In this document: piece by piece, positions 8,794 through 20,160 of the stretch
How the letters are laid out: each line of letters starts with the position of its first letter
Position numbering within the stretch: position 1 is the stretch's first letter
Source: an uncultured Myxococcales bacterium
GTDB taxonomy: Bacteria; Myxococcota_A; UBA9042; CAIXZC01
DNA length: 64,000 bases
NCBI GenBank assembly: GCA_903895725.1
Contig: CAITUV010000084.1
Coordinates: 1-64,000 of the forward strand
Reading direction: 5' to 3'
The notes under the pieces: generated by a model
What the model was told of the DNA's origin: nothing
What the model saw: the letters and a program-made list of their open reading frames with translations, nothing else
Database searches by the model: none
Program-made: the position numbers and the translations under genes

Positions 8794-10266
8794 ATGAGGC
8801 TCGTGAAGCTGACGTTGCTGGGATTGCTGGTGATGGGAATGGCTTGCTGCACTCGCACGGTCGATGTCGAGGACTCGGCAACGCCGGTCGATGACACCGC
8901 GGGGGGCGAGGACGGAACCGTGGAAGACGATCAGGTTGCCGGACCGGACGGGACCGAGCCTGGCCCCGATGCCGTGGGCCCCGACGGGACCGTCGAGGAC
9001 GACAACCAGGTCGAGCCGGGAAAGCTCAAGGTTGCCGACCTGCAGAACAGGAAGGAAGGGCTCGAGTGCCCCGAGGACAGCACGTTCATCAACCTCGATG
9101 CCGGCATCAAGCTGGACGGCGTGGTCGTGACCGCTCCAGTCTATGCTGCCAGTGAGAAGCTGGACGGCTTCTTCGTCCAGGACGTGGGCGGCGGCGAGTT
9201 CTCGGGCATCAAGGTCGTCGTGGACAAGGGAACGGCCCCGGTGCTCCAGGTCGGCGACGTTCTCAACCTCGTCGGCGATCTCAAGGAGTACTACTGCGTG
9301 ACCGAGTTCGATGCCACGTCCGTCACCGTGACCGGCAAGACCGAAACGCCGGCTGCGTCCACCGTCCAGTCCACCGACATCGCGGCGGGCGAGGCCGGCT
9401 CCGAGAAGTGGGAAGGCGTCCTCGTCGAGGTCAAGGACACGGCCGTCTCCGAAGTGGACCAGTACGGCAACATCGTGCTCGAAGGCGGGGCCGTGGTGGC
9501 CGATTCCATCACCGATCTTCCGGCCGCAGCGGCAGGCTGCACCTACAAGTCGCTGACCGGCGTGATTGACTATGCGTTCAAGCAGTATCTCCTGCTTCCC
9601 CGCACCTCGGACGACCTGGTCACGGACGAGGCCAAGCCGTGCGAAGAGCCGCCGCCTGCCAAGAATTCCATTCCCGACATGCAGCAGTCCGAAACGTCCA
9701 CGGTGTGCACCGACCAGAACTTCCTCAACGCCGGGGCCGTGGAGCTGAAGGGAGTCATCGTGTTGTCCCCGAAGTACGTCGTGTCCAAGGACAAGCTGTA
9801 CGGTTACTGGGTGTTCGACGGCAAGGGCGGTGCCTGGTCCGGCCTGCTCGTGACCGTGGGCTGGGAAGACACCACTGCGTTCAAGGTCGGCGACATCATC
9901 GACGTGGCCGGCGAGTGGATGGAGTACTACTGCCTGACCGAGGTGAAGTCCACTTCCATCGAGGGAACGGGCAAGACCTTTGAAGGGGCCATTCCGATTT
10001 CCGACGTCACGGCCGCCGACCTGGCCAAGGACAAGGCCGAGCAGTGGGAAGGCGTCCTCGTCCGCATCAAGGGGGTCGAGGTCACCGAGGCTCCGAACAA
10101 CTACGGCGAGTTCAAGGTCACCGGCGACGTCATGATCCAGAACAAGTTCGACTTGACCTACGAGGCCAAGGTCGGCGACAAGCTGACGTCGGTCACCGGC
10201 GTGTTGACCTATGACTACGGCAACTTCAAGATCCTGCCGCGCAGCGACGAAGACATCGAGAAGTAG
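8794..10266 (+). CDS. Lipoprotein with two tandem OB-fold-like domains
   Basis: The product is 490 residues. AGGAGG stands 7 bp before the ATG. The lipobox is GMACC. An Asp/Gly/Pro-rich linker (about 25-85) leads to two homologous halves, about 90-285 and 295-490. Each runs through FI/FL-N, L-GV-V, GFFVQD or GYWVFD, VGD-L-L-GD, EYYCVTE and WEGVLVEVK. The WEGVLV and VGD motifs recall the OB-fold domains attached to some secreted nucleases (ExeM/YhcR type). No nuclease catalytic domain is present, so it may be binding-only. It follows the two propeller lipoproteins and precedes a regulator-like gene by 9 bp. Confidence 0.8.
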   Translation: MRLVKLTLLGLLVMGMACCTRTVDVEDSATPVDDTAGGEDGTVEDDQVAGPDGTEPGPDAVGPDGTVEDDNQVEPGKLKVADLQNRKEGLECPEDSTFINLDAGIKLDGVVVTAPVYAASEKLDGFFVQDVGGGEFSGIKVVVDKGTAPVLQVGDVLNLVGDLKEYYCVTEFDATSVTVTGKTETPAASTVQSTDIAAGEAGSEKWEGVLVEVKDTAVSEVDQYGNIVLEGGAVVADSITDLPAAAAGCTYKSLTGVIDYAFKQYLLLPRTSDDLVTDEAKPCEEPPPAKNSIPDMQQSETSTVCTDQNFLNAGAVELKGVIVLSPKYVVSKDKLYGYWVFDGKGGAWSGLLVTVGWEDTTAFKVGDIIDVAGEWMEYYCLTEVKSTSIEGTGKTFEGAIPISDVTAADLAKDKAEQWEGVLVRIKGVEVTEAPNNYGEFKVTGDVMIQNKFDLTYEAKVGDKLTSVTGVLTYDYGNFKILPRSDEDIEK

Positions 10267-10275
10267 AGGTTGCGG

Positions 10276-10611
10276 ATGGCCGCTCTGGATGATGATTTCG
10301 AAGATCGTACACGGGACGACGACGATGCTCCGGATTCCTCCGACGACCCGGAATCGCTGCTGATCCGGCGGGAGCAGGAAGACGAGGAGGAAAAGGACGA
10401 GGGTGACCGTGGCCGAGCCGGTGTTCTGGCTCGCCTCGATACCATCCTGGCCACGCACTCCAAGGCCGAGCGCCGCCTCTTCTGGCTGGTGTTCGTCGAG
10501 GGCATGTCCATCGCCCAGGCCGCCCGCGAAGCCGGTACCAGCGGCAACGTCTACGAGAAGTTCAACAAGATGATGGAAGCCGTCCGTTCCCACCTCGGAA
10601 AGAAGAGCTAG
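10276..10611 (+). CDS. Small acidic protein with sigma-70 region 4-like helix-turn-helix
   Basis: The product is 111 residues. GAGG stands 6 bp before the ATG at 10276; a TTG at 10270 is in frame. Residues 1-50 are very acidic (DDDDAPDSSDDPES, EDEEEKDEGD). Residues about 50-110 form a helical segment (LFWLVFVEGMSIAQAAREAG then NVYEKFNKMMEAVRSHL) with the spacing of a sigma region 4 or LuxR-type HTH. No region 2 exists, so it cannot be a complete sigma factor. It has no signal peptide and should be cytoplasmic. It is the last gene after four exported lipoproteins and may be a regulator of that operon; this is inference. Confidence 0.7.
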   Translation: MAALDDDFEDRTRDDDDAPDSSDDPESLLIRREQEDEEEKDEGDRGRAGVLARLDTILATHSKAERRLFWLVFVEGMSIAQAAREAGTSGNVYEKFNKMMEAVRSHLGKKS

Positions 10612-10620
10612 CCATCAGCC

Positions 10621-10660
10621 CGGCATCGGCATCGGCATCGTAATTGTAGTCGCAATCGCC
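10621..10660. repeat. Degenerate hexamer repeat array, copy A
   Basis: Plus-strand units are cggcat three times, then cgtaat, tgtagt, cgcaat and a partial cgcc. The array fills most of the 59-bp gap between two convergent genes. The same unit order recurs at 63762-63839. Confidence 0.75.
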
Positions 10661-10670
10661 CCCCAACCCC

Positions 10671-12752
10671 CTACCCCCGTCCCCCGCTGAAGTACTGTCG
10701 GTACACCTCGGGAAAACTGGCATCCAGGAGCTCGTCGATGGCCGCCAGCTCCTCCTTGAGGAAGTATCCTTTCTCGACATCCCGAAGCCGAGCTCGGGTG
10801 CGCTCCTGGTGCGGAAGAATCTGGATGTCGGGCAGGCGGTTCTCCGCTTCCGCCTTCTGGAGCTCCTCGAGGCTCGGGTGTGCGGCGACGTAGAGGAAGT
10901 CGGGCGTCACGATGAGCGCTATCCCCTTGTCTCCATAAGCCGGTGACGCCCCACCGTCGATGAGGAACGCCATCTTCATGTCCGACAGGCGCCCCTGCTC
11001 CGGCGTCTTGACCGGCGTGTGCCCCATGACCAGCTTCTCGGCATGGAACTCCCGCAGGATGTTGGACAGCAGGCGGTCATCCCGGATCAGCTTGTAATAG
11101 GGGTTCTTCTCCTCCTTCCAGGTGGTGAGCGGGTCGGACTCGGCTTCCGCCTCGCTGAAGATCGCCCGCTCGATGGTGGCCATCTTCGACTTGCAGAAGA
11201 ATGGAGATTCGGTTCCGCACCAGAGGTACCACAACAGCATCTGTTCCCGGACCGTCGGGGATTCGCCCGCCTTCCACTTCTCGCCGATCCGCTTCAGGTC
11301 CCGCTGGATCCAGTCGAGCAGCTCCTTCCCTTTGTGCCCCTTGAACTCGGCAAGCTGCATGTCCTTCGTCGCGGGCAGGGCCGCATGGTAGTAGAGCGTG
11401 TTGTCCACGACGCGGTACATCTCCCCCTTCCAGAAGAGCCACTGGAGGTCGGACTGGAACTTCGGCAGCGTGGTGAACTGGGAAACCAGGTCGTCCACCA
11501 GAGTCTGCTCCTCGGCCGTGAGCCGCTCGGGACAGGACGGATCGACCGTGGGAAAGTAAACGTCCGAATACAGCGGGTGCCCGGCCATGTGGGACTTCCA
11601 GGCATCCGCATCTTCCACGATCCCGGTGGGGAACTTGCCCAGCAGGGCCGTGAAGCGCCGCTCCTCCGCCGTGTAGTCGATCTGCCCGGGGATCGTCATG
11701 GCCTTGCGCAGGTACTGCAGCGTCAGCTTGGCCTCGAGCACGAGCAGCACCTTGGTCATCTTGCGGGCATCGTCGAGCGAGTACTTCGTCTCGTCGGCCA
11801 CCTTGGTGTAGGCCCCGGTCGGAGGCAGGCGGTAGCAGCTCCGGGCATACTCCTTGAGCCGTTCCACCGAGAACCCGTACCGGTAGAGGAACTCCATGTT
11901 GTTGTAGCGCAGCGAGATGCGCAGCGCGGTGACGCACAGGACCGGATTTCCGACCGAGGCTCCGAGCCAGAGCACGTCGTGATTGCCCCAGAGGTAGTGC
12001 AGGTGCGGCGTGAACACGTCCTGGTCGAAGTAGGCACGGTAGAAGGCCAGCAGCCGGTCCGCCCCATCCCCTCGGTCGAACGTGTCGCCCAGGTTCACGT
12101 GCTTCTCGAACGAGTTCAGCACGACCAGCTTGACCAGGAACGATGCCGCCATGTGGAACAGCCAGGGACCTCGAGCGATCCCGTCGAGCAGGGACTCGAA
12201 GGCGGGCGTCTCCTCCCCATAGTAGAGGGCGAGGATGTTCTCCCGGAAGGCCCGGGGGACTGCCTTGAAGATGCGGTGCTCGTCGCCCCTCGTGATCCGT
12301 CGCAGCAGATGCAGCAGATCCCTCAGGATCCGTTTGGGGGACAGGTTGCACCCGGCCAGGGCATCCAGGGCATCGACGAAGGAGGAGGGGAGCGGAAGCA
12401 GGAAGTAGTCTTGGTGTCGGAACTCCGGCTCAGTGCCGTCGAGGAAGGCCTCGAGCCTGCGGATCCGCTCGGTGCTGACGATGAGCAGGAGCCGCTCGTA
12501 GTGGCGGCAGACCTCGGGAGCGTAGTCCTGGCCCAGAATTTCAGAGACCGCTATCCGGTAGTACCCCATGCCGGTCCGCATCCACTGGATGTACTTCTCG
12601 TACGAGCCGTGCAGATCGGTGTAGACGACGTAGGTCCTGGTGGCCCTCTCGAGCTGCTTGTGGATCAACAGCTTCCGGTTCACCAGGCTCATGACATCGG
12701 CCCCGGCATGCTTTGCCAGGTAGAACTCCTTGTGCGAAAGCACCTGCTCCAT
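10671..12752 (-). CDS. fbp: Class III fructose-1,6-bisphosphatase
   Basis: The product is 693 residues, close to the usual 640-670 of this family. The ATG at 12752 follows GGGGGAG. The class III FBPase hallmarks are in order: TDLHGSYEKY (about 45-54), GDTFDRGDGADR (about 222), LWGNHDVLWLGA (about 257) and MGHTPVKTPEQG near the C terminus. These are the metal-binding motifs of a calcineurin-like phosphoesterase fold. It hydrolyses fructose 1,6-bisphosphate to fructose 6-phosphate in gluconeogenesis, in the cytoplasm. It stands alone, with a promoter at 12796-12824, and converges on the small HTH gene. Confidence 0.95.
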   Translation of the reverse strand: MEQVLSHKEFYLAKHAGADVMSLVNRKLLIHKQLERATRTYVVYTDLHGSYEKYIQWMRTGMGYYRIAVSEILGQDYAPEVCRHYERLLLIVSTERIRRLEAFLDGTEPEFRHQDYFLLPLPSSFVDALDALAGCNLSPKRILRDLLHLLRRITRGDEHRIFKAVPRAFRENILALYYGEETPAFESLLDGIARGPWLFHMAASFLVKLVVLNSFEKHVNLGDTFDRGDGADRLLAFYRAYFDQDVFTPHLHYLWGNHDVLWLGASVGNPVLCVTALRISLRYNNMEFLYRYGFSVERLKEYARSCYRLPPTGAYTKVADETKYSLDDARKMTKVLLVLEAKLTLQYLRKAMTIPGQIDYTAEERRFTALLGKFPTGIVEDADAWKSHMAGHPLYSDVYFPTVDPSCPERLTAEEQTLVDDLVSQFTTLPKFQSDLQWLFWKGEMYRVVDNTLYYHAALPATKDMQLAEFKGHKGKELLDWIQRDLKRIGEKWKAGESPTVREQMLLWYLWCGTESPFFCKSKMATIERAIFSEAEAESDPLTTWKEEKNPYYKLIRDDRLLSNILREFHAEKLVMGHTPVKTPEQGRLSDMKMAFLIDGGASPAYGDKGIALIVTPDFLYVAAHPSLEELQKAEAENRLPDIQILPHQERTRARLRDVEKGYFLKEELAAIDELLDASFPEVYRQYFSGGRG

Positions 12753-12795
12753 CGGACTCCCCCATGCTGGCTTTGACCTTCCCCGGTCGAGTCGA

Positions 12796-12824
12796 AGGAT
12801 AGGACAAAGGACCGCGCGGGACAA
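12796..12824 (-). promoter_or_regulatory. Sigma-70-type promoter for fbp
   Basis: On the minus strand TTGTCC is separated by 17 bp from TATCCT. The start would lie about 40 bp before the fbp ATG. Confidence 0.5.
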
Positions 12825-12826
12825 GA

Positions 12827-12874
12827 GGCATCGGAGCCGGCATCGGAGCCGGCATCGGAGCTGGCATCGGAGGT
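12827..12874. repeat. Four 12-bp tandem units between divergent promoters
   Basis: Units of ggcatcggagcc (two exact, then ending gct and ggt) run head to tail. They contain the cggcat hexamer of the arrays at 10621 and 63762. They lie between the -35 elements of the fbp and ABC promoters. Confidence 0.75.
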
Positions 12875-12894
12875 AGCTATCGGAGAGGTCGGTG

Positions 12895-12923
12895 TTGACA
12901 GTCGTGCGCGGCGGCCGCATTCT
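12895..12923 (+). promoter_or_regulatory. Sigma-70-type promoter for the ABC exporter genes
   Basis: A perfect TTGACA is followed after 17 bp by CATTCT. The ATG at 13027 is about 95 bp downstream of the expected start. Confidence 0.45.
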
Positions 12924-13026
12924 TCGTTGCAGGATGCGGGGTGCCGGGTTTGATCCCGGCCGGAGAGGCTGCAGCAGATGGCCGTCGATGCCGCCCGCAT
13001 CAGGCGGCACCAGGGAGCGTGAGCCG

Positions 13027-13800
13027 ATGGACCTGCCCAACCGGGACGTGGTGGTACAGTGCCGGGGTCTCGTGGTTCGATACGGGAGCCTCGTGGCGGT
13101 CGACGGGCTCGACCTCGAAGTGCACCGGGGGGAATGCCTTGGCCTGCTGGGTCCCAACGGAGCCGGCAAGACGACCACGGTGGAAGTGCTGGAGGGGTTG
13201 CTTCGCCCCTCGGGCGGGACCGTGAGCGTGCTCGGGCAGCCGTGGGGAACTTCCGGCGACCGGAAGCTTAGAGAGCGCATTGGCGCCGCCTTGCAGGAAA
13301 CCCGGCTGCCGGACAAGCTGACCGTGGCCGAGACCATCCGGCTGTTCCGCAGCTTCTACCCGACGGGCCGCACGGTCGAGGAGGTGCTCGACCTCGTCGA
13401 CCTGATGGACAAGCGGGATGCCCGCAACGCGGCCCTGTCCGGAGGGCAGCGGCAGCGTCTGGCCCTGGCTTGTGCCCTCGTGGGGAAGCCCGAGGTGCTG
13501 TTCCTGGACGAGCCCACGACCGGTCTCGATCCTGCCGCCCGCCAGTCGGTGTGGCGCCTGGTCGAACAGTTCAAGAAGCAGGGCGGGACCGTGCTCCTCA
13601 CCACTCATTACATGGACGAGGCGGCACGGCTCGCGGACAACGTGGCGATCATGCACCAGGGGAAGATCGTGGCGCGGGATACGCCCTCGGCCCTGGTCGC
13701 CAGCCTCGGGAGCGAGGAGGTGGTGGTTCGCAAGGCAACGCTTGACGACGTGTTCGTCAAGCTCACGGGAAGGGGACTGCGGGATGACCAGGAACCGTAA
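13027..13800 (+). CDS. ABC transporter ATP-binding protein (ABC-2 exporter type)
   Basis: The product is 257 residues. The ATG at 13027 follows GGGAG. All ATPase motifs are intact: Walker A GPNGAGKTT, signature LSGGQRQRL, Walker B VLFLDEPTTGLDP and the switch His in LTTHYMDEA. The order and short C-terminal tail (LDDVFVKLTGRGL) match the DrrA/CcmA-like subgroup that pairs with ABC-2 permeases. It should hydrolyse ATP on the cytoplasmic face to drive export by the following gene, which starts 12 bp downstream. The substrate cannot be told from sequence. Confidence 0.95.
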   Translation: MDLPNRDVVVQCRGLVVRYGSLVAVDGLDLEVHRGECLGLLGPNGAGKTTTVEVLEGLLRPSGGTVSVLGQPWGTSGDRKLRERIGAALQETRLPDKLTVAETIRLFRSFYPTGRTVEEVLDLVDLMDKRDARNAALSGGQRQRLALACALVGKPEVLFLDEPTTGLDPAARQSVWRLVEQFKKQGGTVLLTTHYMDEAARLADNVAIMHQGKIVARDTPSALVASLGSEEVVVRKATLDDVFVKLTGRGLRDDQEP

Positions 13801-13812
13801 GCGAGCTGCCCC

Positions 13813-14625
13813 ATGAGCCGACTCGCACCACGCCATCCGCTCATCGAGCTCACGAGGGCCCGGCTCCTGGAGTTCGTGCGTGACCCCGGGGCCTTCTTCT
13901 GGGTGTTCGTGTTTCCGATGCTGCTGGCGGTGGCCCTCGGCATCGCCTTCCGGGAGGGACCACAGACCATGCCCGGCTGCGAGGTCGTCTGCCCGCCCGG
14001 CGTGTCGCCGGCCGGGACCGACCCGGGCGTCCGCTACATCGACTTCCTCATCCCGGGCCTCATCGGCCTCAACATCATGGGGAGCTGCATGTGGGGGATG
14101 GGGTACAACCTCGTCGATTCCAGACGGCGCAAGCTGCTCAAGCGGTTTGCCGTGACTCCCATGAACCGAACCCACTTCCTTCTGTCGCACCTGGTGGCCC
14201 GACTGGTGTTCCTGGTGCTCGAGGTGGCAGCGCTCCTCATCTTCGGCGTGCTCGTCTTCGACCTCGAAATCCAGGGCTCGCTGCTGGCCGTTTCCGCCGT
14301 GGCGCTGCTCGGGGCCGTGGCCTTCTCCGGACCGGCCCTGCTGGTGGCGTCGCGTACAGAATCCACCGAGGTGGCATCAGGCTGGATGAACTTCGTGCAG
14401 CTCCCCATGTGGGTGCTGTCCGGCTCGTTCTTCGACTATCAGCGGTTCCCCGAGATGTTTCACCCGCTCGTCCGCCTCCTGCCGCTCACCGCGATGAACG
14501 ACTCGTTGCGGGGCATCGTGAACCACGGGGATTCGCTCTTTGCTCATGCGTCGGCGCTGCTCGTCATGGCGGTGTGGGGAATCGGGGGGTTCCTGCTGGC
14601 ACTGCGAGTCTTCAAGTGGCAGTAG
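13813..14625 (+). CDS. ABC-2 type exporter permease
   Basis: The product is 270 residues. It opens with a short cytoplasmic segment and a first membrane helix (AFFWVFVFPMLLAVALGIA). An extracytoplasmic loop with two Cys (CEVVCPPG) follows, then about five more hydrophobic segments, including LVFLVLEVAALLIFGVLVF and the last helix near the C terminus. The sequence around LPLTAMNDSLRGI is typical of ABC-2 permeases. It forms the membrane channel for the adjacent ATPase. It is convergent with the next gene, leaving only 9 bp between stop codons. Confidence 0.9.
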   Translation: MSRLAPRHPLIELTRARLLEFVRDPGAFFWVFVFPMLLAVALGIAFREGPQTMPGCEVVCPPGVSPAGTDPGVRYIDFLIPGLIGLNIMGSCMWGMGYNLVDSRRRKLLKRFAVTPMNRTHFLLSHLVARLVFLVLEVAALLIFGVLVFDLEIQGSLLAVSAVALLGAVAFSGPALLVASRTESTEVASGWMNFVQLPMWVLSGSFFDYQRFPEMFHPLVRLLPLTAMNDSLRGIVNHGDSLFAHASALLVMAVWGIGGFLLALRVFKWQ

Positions 14626-14634
14626 ACGAAAGGC

Positions 14635-18357
<3,723 letters not shown>

Positions 18358-18375
18358 GGTTTCCCCCGTTTGCTC

Positions 18376-19959
18376 CTACTTCTCTTCCCACTGGACCTTG
18401 AATTCGACGCGTCGGTTCTTCTGCTTGCCTTCCTCGGTGTCGTTGCCCGCGATGGGGCGAGTCAGACCGTAGCCGACCGTCTTGAGGCGCTTGCCTTCGA
18501 TCCCCTTCTTGATGAGATACGCCTTGACGGCCTTGGCCCGCTTCTCTGAGAGCTTCATGTTGTAGTCCGCCGCAGCGGTGTTGTCCGTATGTCCCTCGAT
18601 GGTGACGATCTTGATCTCGGGGTTCTCGAGGATGACCCGGGCCACTTCGTCGAGGATGCGCTCGGACGCGGCAAGGAGAATGTCCCTGTCGACCTCGAAC
18701 TCGATGCGCTGGAGGATCTCGATCTTCTCCTTGGTGACCTTCGGAGGCGGACAGCCGTTCAGCTCCTTCACGTCGGAGCGAGGTCCGGGCACGTCGGGGC
18801 AGGCGTCTTCGGCATCGATGATGGTGTCCTGATCCCGGTCGGACGGGCAGCCGTTCTTCTTCGGGTCGTCCGACTTCACGCCCGGAACGTCCACGCAGGC
18901 ATCGTCCTTATCGTAGATGCCGTCGCCGTCCTTGTCAGCCGGGCAGCCGTTGGTTGCCGGGTCGCGGGTCTCGATTCCGGGGACGTCGGGGCACGCGTCA
19001 TCACCGTCGACAACTCCGTCCCCGTCCCTGTCCTTGGGGGGTTCCGGCGGCAGACCGCACGACTCGATCCGAACGCCAGCGGTCACGCGCAGAGAGGGAT
19101 CGCCGATCCCGTCCAGCATGCCGCCGCCGCCGGCGGCGTACACGCGGCTCACGCCGGCAATGCAGTAGTTCAGGCCAATCTGGCCTTCCAGCGTGGTACC
19201 GCTGCGACCGAAGAAGTCCTCCTGGTTCGTGGAGGAAAGGAGCTCGCCCAGGATCCCGAGTCGGTCATCGAACAGGCGGTACTCGGCACCGAGCCCGAGC
19301 AGAACCTCGCCTCCGGCATCATAGGTTGCCAGCTCCTGCCCCTCCTTGACCCGATACCCCACGTTCGCAGCAAGCAGGAAATCAGCGATGCGCCAATCCG
19401 CAATCACCCTGGGCGTAAACGTGACATTGGCATCGCCGGCCCAGGTTCCGGACGTCGCGGTGGGGAAGCCCACCAATGCCTCGATCCCCAGGCCAAAGCC
19501 CTCAGCAGCCCTGGGCACGATGAGGTAGCGCAGCGAGAGCCGGAGATCCCCCAGCCCCGTCGCATCGGCTGGAGCCGCTCCCTGGAACCCGCTCGCCCCC
19601 TTGGAGTACAGTGCCACCGGCACGTTGAGACCGACCGACAGGCTCCGCCAGAACGACCAGGCAGCGAACAGGTCCGCGGTCAGCATGTTGTCCACGAGCT
19701 GGAACGTCTGGACGGGGTCGAACCGGTTGTCGACCAGGCGCAGCGGATCCTTGGTGTAGGTCAGGAAAAGGCCGCCGGACGGACCGTCCGACGTCGGTTG
19801 CGTCGCCGTGCGAATCGCCATCATATCCCCCTCGTGGGGGGATGCCTCGAACCGCTGGACGTTGATGTCCGGCTGCTGAGCGAGTGCCGGTGCACCTGCC
19901 AGCAGCACGACGGCGGCCAACGTGGATGCCAGGTTCCTCACACCAATGGATGCGAACAT
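18376..19959 (-). CDS. OmpA-family outer membrane protein with TSP3 repeats
   Basis: The product is 527 residues. AGGAGGAG precedes the ATG at 19959. A cleavable signal peptide ends at ALAQQ. Residues about 45-320 alternate hydrophobic strands, like a beta-barrel. About 330-410 hold three thrombospondin type 3-like calcium-binding units (DGDGVVDGDDACPD, DGDGIYDKDDACVD, DQDTIIDAEDACPD). The C-terminal 120 residues are an OmpA domain (IEGHTDNTAAADYNMKLSEK) that binds peptidoglycan. It would tie the outer membrane to the cell wall and possibly act as a porin. It is first in a two-gene operon with the MopE-repeat lipoprotein, with a promoter at 20013-20041. Confidence 0.95.
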   Translation of the reverse strand: MFASIGVRNLASTLAAVVLLAGAPALAQQPDINVQRFEASPHEGDMMAIRTATQPTSDGPSGGLFLTYTKDPLRLVDNRFDPVQTFQLVDNMLTADLFAAWSFWRSLSVGLNVPVALYSKGASGFQGAAPADATGLGDLRLSLRYLIVPRAAEGFGLGIEALVGFPTATSGTWAGDANVTFTPRVIADWRIADFLLAANVGYRVKEGQELATYDAGGEVLLGLGAEYRLFDDRLGILGELLSSTNQEDFFGRSGTTLEGQIGLNYCIAGVSRVYAAGGGGMLDGIGDPSLRVTAGVRIESCGLPPEPPKDRDGDGVVDGDDACPDVPGIETRDPATNGCPADKDGDGIYDKDDACVDVPGVKSDDPKKNGCPSDRDQDTIIDAEDACPDVPGPRSDVKELNGCPPPKVTKEKIEILQRIEFEVDRDILLAASERILDEVARVILENPEIKIVTIEGHTDNTAAADYNMKLSEKRAKAVKAYLIKKGIEGKRLKTVGYGLTRPIAGNDTEEGKQKNRRVEFKVQWEEK

Positions 19960-20012
19960 GACTCCTCCTTCTCCGAATAGAGGACAAGATAAGAATTCCC
20001 AACGACGGGCGG

Positions 20013-20041
20013 ACTGTAACCCCAACCACCGTCTACGTCAA
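20013..20041 (-). promoter_or_regulatory. Sigma-70-type promoter for the OmpA/MopE operon
   Basis: On the minus strand TTGACG is followed after 17 bp by TACAGT. The leader would be about 45 nt and includes the strong Shine-Dalgarno of the 19959 start. Confidence 0.6.
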
Positions 20042-20123
20042 GTCGGTGACGGCAAAGAGATGCCCAATCAGAATCCCCAGTAAACAACTAGCAATTATCA
20101 CTTACACAGAATGACCGAAACGG

Positions 20124-20142
20124 CGACGGGTCGATGCCGTCG
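20124..20142 (-). terminator. Stem-loop just after the 20161-22341 gene
   Basis: CGACGG and CCGTCG form a perfect 6-bp stem with a 7-nt loop, about 20 nt beyond the stop codon. No U tract follows, so a rho-independent role is uncertain. Confidence 0.35.
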
Positions 20143-20160
20143 GGAGGGCAAGTCGCAGAG

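Noticed and set aside
8794..10266. Calling the 8794 gene a secreted nuclease
   Set aside because: Only the OB-like domains are visible; no nuclease catalytic domain is present.
10671..13337. An N-terminal extension of fbp to 13337
   Set aside because: The extension overlaps the divergent ABC gene and has no family similarity. The ATG at 12752 has a Shine-Dalgarno and the family start.
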